Source: Nonlabens arenilitoris (GTDB taxonomy: Bacteria; Bacteroidota; Bacteroidia; Flavobacteriales; Flavobacteriaceae). From it: a stretch of 64,000 nt of DNA. Every line of letters starts with the position of its first letter. The stretch's first letter is position 1. Below the pieces are notes generated by a model, which did no database searches, was not told the DNA's origin, and saw only the letters and a program-made list of their open reading frames with translations. This document shows, piece by piece, positions 8,818 through 18,178 of this stretch. Position numbers and translations under genes: made by a program. Location: positions 1,005,501 to 1,069,500 of the forward strand of contig NZ_MTPW01000001.1 of the NCBI RefSeq assembly GCF_002954765.1, written 5' to 3'.

Positions 8818-10083
8818 ATGACAAAAAACGATCCCTACGCAGCCTTACGTTTTAAAGAATTTAATATCTTTTTATTAATGCGCTTTTTACTTGTATTTGG
8901 TTGGTCCATGCAGTTTATCGTTATTGAGTGGCAGGTCTATTCACTTACTAAAGACCCATGGTCACTAGCCATCATAGGATTAATGGAATTTGTACCAGCA
9001 TTCTCTATGGCACTATTTGCTGGTCACATTGTAGATCAAAGAGAGAAACGCAATTTACTTGCTCTTTGTATAGGTGCCTTTTCCCTGATAAGTTTAGGGT
9101 TGTTTTTATTAACATCTCCAGGTATAGTGTCTGGCTGGTCCACTAATACCATTTTATATTGCATTTATGCATTGGTATTTTTTGGCGGTTTCTTAAGATC
9201 ATTCTTTGGACCTATTTTGTTTTCACTAATTGCTTTATTAGTACCTAAAAAAGCCTATCCTAATGCTGCTACATGGAGTAGCTCTGCATGGCAAATAGCA
9301 TCTGTTGTAGGTCTTGCTTTTTCAGGATTTGCGATTAGTTGGTTTAGTGTTCATTGGTCTTTGTGTATTGTATTTAGTCTTGTTTCTTTAGCATTTATAA
9401 CTGTATTTTTTATTTCTAAAAAGCCTATTCTCAATTCAAAAATTAACGAACCCATTATACAAAGCCTTAAAGAAGGATTGGGATTTGTTTTTAAAACCAA
9501 AGCCATTTTAGGAGCACTGACACTAGATATGGTATCTGTACTTTTTGGCGGTGCAGTGATTTTACTACCTATTTTTGCTCAAGACATTTTGTGTGTAGGA
9601 AGTGAAGGCTTTGGTATTTTACGGGCTGCACCGTCCATAGGTGCTATACTAACCATGATAGCAACAGCATATTTACCTATAAGTAAAAATGCTGGTATGA
9701 AATTGCTCATGGCTATTTTTGGTTTTGGAGTTTGCATCATAGTATTTGGTCTATCAACTTCTTTTTGGGTCTCTGTGGTCGCTCTATTTTTTAGTGGTGT
9801 AACAGATGGCGTTTCTATGGTTATACGTCAGACTATTTTACAACTTAAAACTCCAGATCACATGCGTGGCCGTGTAGCCTCAGTAAACTCTATGTTTGTA
9901 GGGTCTTCTAATGAATTAGGCGCATTTGAGAGTGGAGTAACAGCAAAATTAATGGGAACGGTTGCCGCAGTAGTCTTTGGCGGCACGATGACTTTAATTA
10001 CTGTAGTTACGACTGCTGTGGTATCTCCTACATTTAGAAAACTCGACTTAAGGCAAGATTTTGAAAGTAATAGTCAAGATTAA
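8818..10083 (+). CDS. MFS transporter (EntS/MFS_3-like exporter)
   Basis: 421-aa inner-membrane protein with 10-12 hydrophobic helices. The loop between helices 2 and 3 carries GHIVDQREKRNLLAL, the MFS motif A region, and the layout matches enterobactin exporter-like (MFS_3) carriers. Later motifs include KTPDHMRGRVASVNSMFVGSSNELG, typical of this subfamily. Substrate cannot be told; siderophore, macrolide or metabolite export are the usual roles. It diverges from the phosphoesterase gene and is followed by a perfect 24-bp palindrome. Confidence 0.88.
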   Translation: MTKNDPYAALRFKEFNIFLLMRFLLVFGWSMQFIVIEWQVYSLTKDPWSLAIIGLMEFVPAFSMALFAGHIVDQREKRNLLALCIGAFSLISLGLFLLTSPGIVSGWSTNTILYCIYALVFFGGFLRSFFGPILFSLIALLVPKKAYPNAATWSSSAWQIASVVGLAFSGFAISWFSVHWSLCIVFSLVSLAFITVFFISKKPILNSKINEPIIQSLKEGLGFVFKTKAILGALTLDMVSVLFGGAVILLPIFAQDILCVGSEGFGILRAAPSIGAILTMIATAYLPISKNAGMKLLMAIFGFGVCIIVFGLSTSFWVSVVALFFSGVTDGVSMVIRQTILQLKTPDHMRGRVASVNSMFVGSSNELGAFESGVTAKLMGTVAAVVFGGTMTLITVVTTAVVSPTFRKLDLRQDFESNSQD

Positions 10084-10172
10084 ACACCTCTAACTTTAGT
10101 CCATTACTTATTAAATGATCTCGTAAGTTTTCTATGAGATAAGATAGTAATTAACAGCAAGAGTTCATATTA

Positions 10173-10196
10173 ATTCCGCTTTCGCGAAAGCGGAAT
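10173..10196. repeat. Iterated palindrome copy 2, extended to a perfect 24-bp inverted repeat
   Basis: The core GCTTTCGCGAAAGC (10178-10191) is flanked by symmetric ATTCC and GGAAT, so the whole 24 bp is self-complementary. Intergenic, between the MFS gene and polA. Confidence 0.92.
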
Positions 10197-10327
10197 ACTC
10201 CACTTACATTTCACTATAAAAACGAATCCTAGATTAAAATTCTTGTGTATAAAAAGTCATAATTGACGCTGATATCTCTTATTTTCCTATGTTCATTTTT
10301 TATCTTTAGCATCCATAAATTTTTACG

Positions 10328-13168
10328 ATGACTAACGACGGAACGGACGATAAAAGATTATTTCTACTCGATGCTTATGCCCTTATTTTTAGAGGCTATT
10401 ATGCACTGATAAAAAACCCAAGAATCAATAGTGCTGGTATGGATACTAGTGCAATTATGGGGTTTACAAATAGTTTATTTGACGTCATTAGAAGAGAAAA
10501 GCCCGAGTATCTAGCGGTGGCATTTGACAAAGGTGGTAGTCATGAACGCGTGGAATTATATGAAGATTATAAAGCTAATCGCGATGAAACGCCTGAGGCC
10601 ATAAAAATAGCGGTACCGTATATCATGCGCATTTTAAAGGCGATGCACATTCCTATTGTCGTTGAAGAAGGAATTGAAGCAGACGATTTAATAGGAACCC
10701 TAGCAAAACAGGCCGAGAAAGAAGGCTTTACAACCTATATGGTAACACCTGATAAGGATTATGCTCAACTAGTGTCAGACAATATATTTATGTACAAACC
10801 TGCACGCATGGGTAATGGTATAGAAATATGGGGTATTCCAGAAGTACAAAAGAAATTTGAGGTAGAGCGACCTGAGCAAGTTATCGATTACCTAGGAATG
10901 ATGGGTGATGCTAGTGATAACATCCCTGGATTGCCTGGTGTAGGAGATAAAACGGCTAAGAAATTTATAGCAGCATATGGCTCTATGGAAGGCTTGTTTG
11001 AAAACATCCACGAGCTTAAAGGTAAAATGAAAGAAAAAGTAGAGGCTAATAAAGAATTAGGACTACTATCAAAACAACTTGCAACCATAAGACTGGATTG
11101 CCCAGTTGTTTTTAATGCAAACAATTACACCTTAGACGATCCTAATGTAGAAGCTGTTCATGAGATTTTTGATGAACTAGAATTCCGTCGTGCAAAAGAA
11201 ACCTTGGCAAAGATTTTTTCTAAAGAAGTAGCGCCTACTAGTTCTTCAAGCAGCAATTCAAATATAAGTTCAAATGCTGCTGCAGGAGCAGGACAATTTT
11301 CTTTATTTGACACACCAGGCTCTGGTACAGCAGCAGAATCAGAGTCTACCGGTCGTAAAACACTAGCCACTAGCGATCATTTGTACCAACTTGTACAAGA
11401 AGGAATGGGAACAAAGTTGTTTTTACAATCATTGATGCAACAATCAAGCGTTTGTTTTGATACAGAAACGACAGGACTGGACGCACTAACTGCAGAGCTA
11501 GTAGGAATTGCATTTTCTTGGGAAAAAGGAAAAGGATTTTACCTACCCATACCTGAAGATCGTGATGCGGCACAATCTATAATGGATCAATTAAAACCAT
11601 TTTTTGAAAGTAATAACATAGAAAAAGTAGGTCAAAATTTAAAATACGATATCAAAGTATTAGATAAATATGGAGTTGACGTTAAAGGACCTATGTTTGA
11701 CACTATGCTTGCTCATTACCTGATCAATCCAGACATGCGTCATAACATGGACGTGCTGGCAGAAACATATTTGAATTACACACCACAATCTATAGTGGAG
11801 TTAATAGGTAAAAAAGGAAAGAATCAACTTTCTATGCGTGAAGTAGAACTCGAAAAGCAAAAGGAATATGCGGTTGAAGATGCAGATGTTACATTGCAAC
11901 TTAAAGAGCATTTTACACCAGAACTTGCCAGTGCAGGTACAGATAAATTGTTTAAGGATATTGAAATGCCTTTACTAGATGTGCTAGCCGCAATGGAAAT
12001 AGAAGGAATTAATTTAGATGAAGAATTTTTAAGTTCATTGTCTGGTGATTTAGAGAAAGATATTGCGCAACTAGAGAAAGATATCTATGAAGTAGCAGGT
12101 GAAGAATTTAATATAGGTTCTCCTAAACAATTAGGAATCATTCTTTTTGAAAAGCTAAAATTAGTTGACAAACCTAAAAAGACTAAAACTGGGCAATATT
12201 CAACCGCTGAAGATGTATTGAGCTACCTCGCAAAAGATCATGCTATCATTCAAAATGTACTGGATTATAGAGGTCTTAGTAAATTAAAATCTACTTATGT
12301 AGACGCATTACCTACTCAGGTAAATGCACTTACACAACGTATTCATACTAACTATATGCAAACGGTTGCTGCTACCGGTCGATTAAGCTCTACAGATCCT
12401 AATTTGCAAAACATTCCTATACGCACAGAGCGTGGCCGTCAGGTACGTAAAGCATTTATACCAAGAGATGAAAATTATACCCTTGTAGCTGCCGATTACT
12501 CTCAAATTGAACTACGTATTATTGCTGCGTTAAGTGAAGAGGAAAATATGATTGCAGCATTCCAAAGCGGTGAAGATATTCACGCGTCGACCGCTGCAAA
12601 AGTTTTTAATGTTGCTCTAGAAGATGTAACCAGAGAACAACGTAGTAATGCCAAAACAGTAAACTTTGGTATTATCTATGGAGTAAGTGCCTTTGGGTTA
12701 AGTAATCAAACCGACTTATCTCGTGGCGAAGCTAAAGAGTTAATTGATACCTACTATGAAACTTACCCTAAACTAAAAGCATATATGCAAGATCAAGTAG
12801 ATTTTGCTCGGGAAAATGGTTATGTAGAAACAGTCCTAGGTAGACGTCGTTATTTAAAAGATATCAATAGTTCTAATGCTGTAGTGCGTGGCGCGGCAGA
12901 GCGTAATGCTGTAAATGCACCTATACAAGGTAGCGCTGCAGACATTATCAAAATCGCTATGATCAATATTCATAAAAAGTTTGAAGAACTGAATTGCAAG
13001 TCTAAAATGTTGCTTCAAGTCCATGATGAACTTGTTTTTGATATTCATAACGACGAGTTAGAAGACATGAAAAAACTGATACAAGACGAGATGCAAAATG
13101 CTTATCAAATGACCGTTCCACTTGATGTGGAAGTTGGAATTGGGCAGAATTGGTTAGAGGCGCATTAA
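10328..13168 (+). CDS. polA: DNA polymerase I
   Basis: Full-length 946-aa Pol I. Residues 1-300 form the 5'-3' exonuclease (LLDAYALIFRGYYAL, DKDYAQLV, GDASDNIPGLPGVGDKTAKK). A low-complexity Ser/Ala linker follows (about 300-340). The 3'-5' exonuclease domain is intact (VCFDTETTGLDALTAELVGIAF, YDIKVLDKYG, DADVTLQL). The polymerase domain carries motif A (VAADYSQIELRI), motif B (RSNAKTVNFGIIYGVSAFGLS) and motif C (LLQVHDELVFD). It replaces Okazaki primers and fills repair gaps. It stands alone; its stop lies 7 nt from that of the convergent GH16 gene inside a shared inverted repeat. Confidence 0.98.
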   Translation: MTNDGTDDKRLFLLDAYALIFRGYYALIKNPRINSAGMDTSAIMGFTNSLFDVIRREKPEYLAVAFDKGGSHERVELYEDYKANRDETPEAIKIAVPYIMRILKAMHIPIVVEEGIEADDLIGTLAKQAEKEGFTTYMVTPDKDYAQLVSDNIFMYKPARMGNGIEIWGIPEVQKKFEVERPEQVIDYLGMMGDASDNIPGLPGVGDKTAKKFIAAYGSMEGLFENIHELKGKMKEKVEANKELGLLSKQLATIRLDCPVVFNANNYTLDDPNVEAVHEIFDELEFRRAKETLAKIFSKEVAPTSSSSSNSNISSNAAAGAGQFSLFDTPGSGTAAESESTGRKTLATSDHLYQLVQEGMGTKLFLQSLMQQSSVCFDTETTGLDALTAELVGIAFSWEKGKGFYLPIPEDRDAAQSIMDQLKPFFESNNIEKVGQNLKYDIKVLDKYGVDVKGPMFDTMLAHYLINPDMRHNMDVLAETYLNYTPQSIVELIGKKGKNQLSMREVELEKQKEYAVEDADVTLQLKEHFTPELASAGTDKLFKDIEMPLLDVLAAMEIEGINLDEEFLSSLSGDLEKDIAQLEKDIYEVAGEEFNIGSPKQLGIILFEKLKLVDKPKKTKTGQYSTAEDVLSYLAKDHAIIQNVLDYRGLSKLKSTYVDALPTQVNALTQRIHTNYMQTVAATGRLSSTDPNLQNIPIRTERGRQVRKAFIPRDENYTLVAADYSQIELRIIAALSEEENMIAAFQSGEDIHASTAAKVFNVALEDVTREQRSNAKTVNFGIIYGVSAFGLSNQTDLSRGEAKELIDTYYETYPKLKAYMQDQVDFARENGYVETVLGRRRYLKDINSSNAVVRGAAERNAVNAPIQGSAADIIKIAMINIHKKFEELNCKSKMLLQVHDELVFDIHNDELEDMKKLIQDEMQNAYQMTVPLDVEVGIGQNWLEAH

Positions 13169-13183
13169 TTAATCATTAATGCG
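13161..13183. repeat. Inverted repeat spanning two convergent stop codons
   Basis: CGCATTAAT pairs with ATTAATGCG across a 5-nt loop. The two arms contain the polA and GH16 stop codons, so both proteins end in His-stop by symmetry. No U-run, so it is a weak terminator at best. Confidence 0.6.
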
Positions 13184-14750
13184 AGACCACTAATCGTTCA
13201 GTTTGAACCTGATTGCCTGAATGAATTTTTAAAACATACATACCATTGTCATAATTAGAAACGTCTATTATATGGCATTCGCTAGTCTTTTCAATAACTC
13301 GCTGTCCCAGCATGGTGTATAGCTCGATACGATCTATGGTGGTCGTGCTCGCAATAGAAATTAACTCACTAGATGGATTAGGATAAACCGTTGCGTTAAT
13401 AGTATCTGTATCTGTAAGACTTAAGGTGTTTTGATAAACACGCACATAATCTATGACCATACTACTTTGTGAAAAGCTAGGATCTATAGTGCCTGCAATG
13501 CCGCCCATCGCAATGTTTAATAACAAATATTGATCTTCATAAAACGGATAGTTGTTTACATCTTTTACTACAGGATTATACGTGTAAAAAGGTACATCAT
13601 CAATCAAGAAAGTGATTTGCTGTGGCGACCAGTTCATCGAATATACATGAAAATCATTAGCAACATCCGGTAACGTTGTTGACTGAAAATTCATGGTATT
13701 TCCAGAACATCCTCCGCAATTAGTATGTAAAGCACTAGATACATGATTAACAGCACCTAATCCATGCTCCATAATATCTATCTCACCGCATAAAGGCCAG
13801 TTAGTGGTACCATAAGTACTATCCCAGTAACCGCCATTTTCATTAATATTTTTACCTAAAGTCCATATCGCAGGCCATGTCCCATCGCCAAAGGGTAATT
13901 TTGCTCTCACATCTACTCTTCCATATGTGAATGCAAACTTTGAATTAAGTCGAGCACTGGTATATTGTTTGGTCTGTCCTTGATCTGTAAAATTCTCTCG
14001 TTTTGCAACGATGTTCAAAAATCCATTTTCTACAAAAGAATTATCAACCCTATTAGTATAATGCTGTTGCTCACCATTAAACCAACTATTGCCATTAGGC
14101 AATAAGGTTTGATGAAACCATTTTGTAGCGTCTATGGGATTATTGGTTCCAGCATTATCAAATTCATCAAACCACACTAAATCTGTATACACTACATCTA
14201 TCGGGTTAGGAGTGACAACAACAGCACCATTATTAATTTGGTCTATGAGATAAGTACCTGGTATATTAGATCCATAGTCTATAAAAATCGTTACCCGACT
14301 GTATTGTCCTACAGCAGAGATCACACTACCGGAAGCGCTTTCAATAGCGTTAGAGAAGTCAAAATTAATATCTAGCCAGTTGTTTGCAACACCACTGGAC
14401 TGACCTAACACCTCTACATCTGGTTGATTTCCATTTTCTAACTTTAATAAGACACTATGGGCATTGGGATCAAACGCATAAAATCTCAAAGTCACATTCT
14501 GGTCTACATTCAAATCTACTGCAGTAGAAAGATCTCTAAAAAAGCCCTGATAAGACTGATTACCATCATTGAAAAATTGACCTACATTATTTGAGGACTG
14601 TAATGGATCTGTTCTAAAAGAAAAAGAAGAACCAGAAAAACCTGTAAACGGAAATTGATTTCCCTCAAAATCTAAAGGGAACTGTTGTGCTTGTGCAAAC
14701 TGTAAACCGAATAGTAATGCAATAAGGCAAAAGCGATAAATCAAAATCAT
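13176..14750 (-). CDS. Secreted GH16 beta-glucanase (laminarinase-like) with T9SS tail
   Basis: 524 aa with a signal peptide (cleavage after QFAQAQ), an N-terminal carbohydrate-binding-like beta-sandwich (residues about 22-180), a GH16 catalytic domain with the catalytic motif GEIDIMEHG (near residue 319; ExDxxE) preceded by WPAIWTLGKN, and a C-terminal type A sorting domain (VYPNPSSELISIAS ... GMYVLKIHSG). GH16 enzymes of this kind hydrolyse beta-1,3-glucans; laminarin is the likely substrate in a marine flavobacterium. The tail sends it through T9SS to the surface or medium. It stands alone, with no SusCD pair beside it, so it is not part of a full polysaccharide utilisation locus here. Confidence 0.92.
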   Translation of the reverse strand: MILIYRFCLIALLFGLQFAQAQQFPLDFEGNQFPFTGFSGSSFSFRTDPLQSSNNVGQFFNDGNQSYQGFFRDLSTAVDLNVDQNVTLRFYAFDPNAHSVLLKLENGNQPDVEVLGQSSGVANNWLDINFDFSNAIESASGSVISAVGQYSRVTIFIDYGSNIPGTYLIDQINNGAVVVTPNPIDVVYTDLVWFDEFDNAGTNNPIDATKWFHQTLLPNGNSWFNGEQQHYTNRVDNSFVENGFLNIVAKRENFTDQGQTKQYTSARLNSKFAFTYGRVDVRAKLPFGDGTWPAIWTLGKNINENGGYWDSTYGTTNWPLCGEIDIMEHGLGAVNHVSSALHTNCGGCSGNTMNFQSTTLPDVANDFHVYSMNWSPQQITFLIDDVPFYTYNPVVKDVNNYPFYEDQYLLLNIAMGGIAGTIDPSFSQSSMVIDYVRVYQNTLSLTDTDTINATVYPNPSSELISIASTTTIDRIELYTMLGQRVIEKTSECHIIDVSNYDNGMYVLKIHSGNQVQTERLVVSH

Positions 14751-14881
14751 GACTTTTTTTTTGCGAAGCTAGTCTTCACAACCTTAAGTATTAGACAATC
14801 CACCACAACAAAAACTATACGAGGTGTCTAAACCGCGCAAATATGAGCGCGATTATTATAATAAATTAATTTTATACTTAA

Positions 14882-15709
14882 TTATCTGTATGCTTTAAAA
14901 ATTACTACGATTTGATTAGTTCTATCACTAGTGGTTGATCCAGCTAGAAAATTATCTACATTTAATGTAAATCCATCATCAGTAAAGTTTACTAATGAAG
15001 CAGATATTAATCCACCTTGATCATCAGTACCACCGGTAGGCGATCCATTATCATGAATAGGCTCACCATTATTATTTACAAAATAAGCAGCGATACAATG
15101 ACTATCTGAAGAATAAGTACCTATGTTGTTAATACTAGAACCATTTGCTCCATTAGAGATTACCTGTTGGTCTATACCTGTACCATAATTTTGTGCATAT
15201 CCCATAGTTTGACCACCAGCCATTCTGATGTCATTTGAATTATTTGAAGCTGATCTATAACCACCATCATCAAAACCTTGAATTCTATTAACAGCAGTAA
15301 ATTCTATAGCTCTAGGTTGAAAAGGCAGATCCTCTATAACAATAGTTCCTGTAGCTGTAATTAATAACTTACCAAAATAAACTTGTGGTTGATTGTCACT
15401 AACTACTAGATTCCATTTACTATTACTCCAGAAATAAAAGCCAGTTAATGGCACGCCACCAGTACCAGTATTCCATATCATAGTTCCTTCTACTAGACCA
15501 GCTCCATTAGGATTAATCACAGGCGAAGCTGTATTTAAATCAGTTAGAGCAATGCGAGGCACTAATAAACCAGAGTCTGTAGAAGATATATCTAAAGCAG
15601 CCATCGGTACTTCTGTACCAATTCCAACTTGTGCATGACTACAAACACTCGCCAGCGTCATAATCGTAAGTGTGAAAATAAATTTGAGCATTATTTTAGG
15701 TGTTTTCAT
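14882..15709 (-). CDS. Exported protein with VGIGT N-terminal motif
   Basis: 275 aa, with a signal peptide ending near VCSHAQ. The mature N-terminus VGIGTEVPMAALDISS is the recurrent VGIGTxxPxAxLDI motif found at the start of many exported Bacteroidota proteins that look like tail-fibre or adhesin heads. GTMIWNTGTGGVPLTGFYFWSNSKWN follows the usual continuation. The remaining 170 residues are Gly/Asn-rich beta sequence with no enzyme motif that I recognise. No T9SS tail is visible. Function unknown; surface attachment is a guess. It has its own upstream gap, so it is probably transcribed alone. Confidence 0.75.
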   Translation of the reverse strand: MKTPKIMLKFIFTLTIMTLASVCSHAQVGIGTEVPMAALDISSTDSGLLVPRIALTDLNTASPVINPNGAGLVEGTMIWNTGTGGVPLTGFYFWSNSKWNLVVSDNQPQVYFGKLLITATGTIVIEDLPFQPRAIEFTAVNRIQGFDDGGYRSASNNSNDIRMAGGQTMGYAQNYGTGIDQQVISNGANGSSINNIGTYSSDSHCIAAYFVNNNGEPIHDNGSPTGGTDDQGGLISASLVNFTDDGFTLNVDNFLAGSTTSDRTNQIVVIFKAYR

Positions 15710-16073
15710 AATTCAATTCTGTAATAGTACATATCAAACTTCACTAATAAATTGATTACTAGGCAATTTGAAAAATCAGACGTAAAAATAATCGATTAAA
15801 AGCAAAATACAACGTTATAGCGTGATTTTAATAAACTATTGGACGACATTTCATCTAACTGAAATATCACATCAGTTAAAATATCGATCATTAGTGTCTG
15901 CTATCTATTATTAACAATTTATATACCATATTCCATTAAAGCTTCATAATAAATACAATTAAAATGTAAATAATAAAGTCTTAGAAATGATTTCTAGATA
16001 ACTCATATAAGCCGTAATTAGTATAGGAGCGGGAATGTTTTTTATAATTCGCTTCCGCGAAAGCGTAATAGAA
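15710..16073. other. Intergenic region without a gene
   Basis: About 360 nt, very A+T-rich. It must contain the promoter of the VGIGT-type gene, though I find no clean TTG/TAnnTTTG pair. The only structured element is a diverged palindrome copy at 16050-16065, next to the stop of the adjacent T9SS gene. Confidence 0.5.
16050..16065. repeat. Diverged iterated palindrome (intergenic)
   Basis: CGCTTCCGCGAAAGCG: one T-to-C change from the consensus, located 8 nt downstream of the T9SS type B gene. Confidence 0.75.
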
Positions 16074-18161
16074 TTATCTCTTTAATGCAAAATATCCTTT
16101 TACAAGTGGTTTACCGTCGATTTTAATTGTGAACCAATATGTGCTAGATGGCATAGGAGCATTGATAAAAGTGCCGTCCCAACCGATGCCATCTGGAGCC
16201 ATTTGATGTAACAACTTCCCATACCTATCGTATATAAAAACGATAGCATTGGGATAATCTGTTAGCCCATCCAGTGTCCAGAAATCATGAAAACCGTCTC
16301 CATTAGGTGTGAAAAAACGTTGATAATCTAATACAGCAAACTCTTCAGTAATCGTTCCACATCCATTCTTATCTCTTATTCTTACCGTGTGAAAGCCTTT
16401 ATATAGACCGTTGAAGAAATTTGAATCTTGAAAAGGACCATTGTCAACTGAAAATTCATAATCGCCAGGTCCAGAAACAATGAATTGAGCGGTATTATCG
16501 CCACTTCTGAAGTCTTGAGTGATGATTTCATCTATAGTTGCAACGTCAGATGGTAATGCTGTAATGGTTAAAGAACTCTCACACCCAAAGTTATTAGTCA
16601 CTGTAACCGTATAATCACCAGGTTGATTGATATTAATACTATTAGTCGTTGCGCCCATTTCACCAGTATTCCATTCATAAAAATCAAATCCGGCAGCGAC
16701 ACTAATGGTGGTAGGCACCACAGCATCTACACACACTATAATGTCGTCCTGACTTTGTAAAACAGGTCTAGGCCTTACCGTAATTTGATAATCTACATCA
16801 TTAAAACAAGAGGTACTCGTTTCTGTTACTCTCACATATATGCGTTGCGGATTTTGTGTCGTAGTAAAACTATTACTCAATACATTCTGTCCAGCGGTTC
16901 TATCTGCTGCACTCTCATAAAATGTCACTTGATGCAATAATGGATCTAATCCATTTAAGATCTCATTATTTTGATCTGTTAAGGCAACATTTAAGAAACC
17001 ATCAAAGTCGTCGTCACACAGAAATAAATCTACAGGTGTCGCAATTGCAGGTGGATTAGCTACAAATACTGATGTATTCAACACATAATCACACGATATT
17101 CCAGTAGGATCGACAACTCTAATAAAGTAAAATTCTTCGGTCGTAGTTGCGGTTACCATAGAGCTTTGAGGATTTAAACCATCTTGCGCATCTATTTGCG
17201 TTAGGTGATAAGTCACATTAAAGCTACTAGCATTGGGTAATATAGAATCAATGACCGTATTGTAATCAAATGGTTCTGTAGTATTATCTGAACAAATAAT
17301 AAATGGATCTATATCTGTATCAATATTGGGATCATCGACTAATATGGTAAAATCTGTAAAATCCGTACAATCAGAATCGTTTCTAATCACTCTTACATAT
17401 ATATCCTGCGGATTTGAAATATTAGTATATGGAAAAGTGATTGCATTGATTCCTATGTTTGCATCGTTTAGTGATTCGTGATAAGTCAATGTGGTATTGG
17501 TCTGACCCAATAACACATCAGAGTTTAATGAACTAAAATCAAATTCTCTAAAGCCATCTTGTGCACCAGCATTATCGCAAACTTCCAAATCCATTAGAGG
17601 ATTTGCTACTGGTGCAGGTGGCAAGTCTGCAGTACCGCCAGTACTGATACTGAAACCACCAGTACCTACTGCAAGTGCAACAATCACATAATATACCTCG
17701 CCAGCATTAACGGTAAGTTCTTGTAAAAAACCATTACCATTTGCACCTGGACCTTCGGTAAAATCTGTTTCTATACTGTTTAAACCAGTTTCACCGGTTA
17801 CACCTGCATCACGCGGATTTGTACTAGAGCAACGTATCGCAGCGCCTAAATTATCACAATCCACTACTGGCCCGAAAACCGCAAAATCATAATCTGCTTG
17901 CGCCGTATCTGGTGTTAATGCAAAACTAAAAGTACCCGTAGTTTGTATCTCTACTCTAAACCAAGCTTGATTAGTCTGAAATGAGAAACAAGTAGGCACA
18001 GGATTACCAGTTTGCGCAAATTCATTAACTCCTATCCCAGAAGGACTGATACCAAAACTAGTATCACCACATAATAATATAGCGTCTGTACAATCATTAG
18101 GGTTTTGAGAATATCCTATAACAGAATAAAAAAAGAGAAATATTATAAATGCGTTTTTCAT
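16074..18161 (-). CDS. Large exported protein with T9SS type B sorting domain
   Basis: About 695 aa. A signal peptide (FFYSVIGYSQ) is followed by a domain beginning NDCTDAILLCGD (residues 20-190, PPC/lectin-like beta-sandwich), then repeated segments of about 90 residues with the pattern LxxCDxxxxGFxxFxLxxxN, such as LEVCDNAGAQDGFREFDFSS and LFLCDDDFDGFLNVALTDQN. The C-terminus FFTPNGDGFHDFWTLDGL ... IFIYDRYGKLLH is the type B (gliding-motility) sorting domain. The SprB-type adhesins and many predicted surface proteins share this layout. I start at the ATG at 18161 rather than the GTG at 18179, because the signal peptide begins there. Probable adhesin; function unproven. Confidence 0.87.
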   Translation of the reverse strand: MKNAFIIFLFFYSVIGYSQNPNDCTDAILLCGDTSFGISPSGIGVNEFAQTGNPVPTCFSFQTNQAWFRVEIQTTGTFSFALTPDTAQADYDFAVFGPVVDCDNLGAAIRCSSTNPRDAGVTGETGLNSIETDFTEGPGANGNGFLQELTVNAGEVYYVIVALAVGTGGFSISTGGTADLPPAPVANPLMDLEVCDNAGAQDGFREFDFSSLNSDVLLGQTNTTLTYHESLNDANIGINAITFPYTNISNPQDIYVRVIRNDSDCTDFTDFTILVDDPNIDTDIDPFIICSDNTTEPFDYNTVIDSILPNASSFNVTYHLTQIDAQDGLNPQSSMVTATTTEEFYFIRVVDPTGISCDYVLNTSVFVANPPAIATPVDLFLCDDDFDGFLNVALTDQNNEILNGLDPLLHQVTFYESAADRTAGQNVLSNSFTTTQNPQRIYVRVTETSTSCFNDVDYQITVRPRPVLQSQDDIIVCVDAVVPTTISVAAGFDFYEWNTGEMGATTNSININQPGDYTVTVTNNFGCESSLTITALPSDVATIDEIITQDFRSGDNTAQFIVSGPGDYEFSVDNGPFQDSNFFNGLYKGFHTVRIRDKNGCGTITEEFAVLDYQRFFTPNGDGFHDFWTLDGLTDYPNAIVFIYDRYGKLLHQMAPDGIGWDGTFINAPMPSSTYWFTIKIDGKPLVKGYFALKR

Positions 18162-18178
18162 ATACCGAATACGTTTCA

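Noticed and set aside
13176..14750. GH16 gene as part of a polysaccharide utilisation locus.
   Set aside because: No SusC/SusD pair or sugar regulator adjacent.
14882..15709. VGIGT protein as a phage tail fibre.
   Set aside because: The motif is common in non-phage exported proteins of Bacteroidota, and no phage genes surround it.
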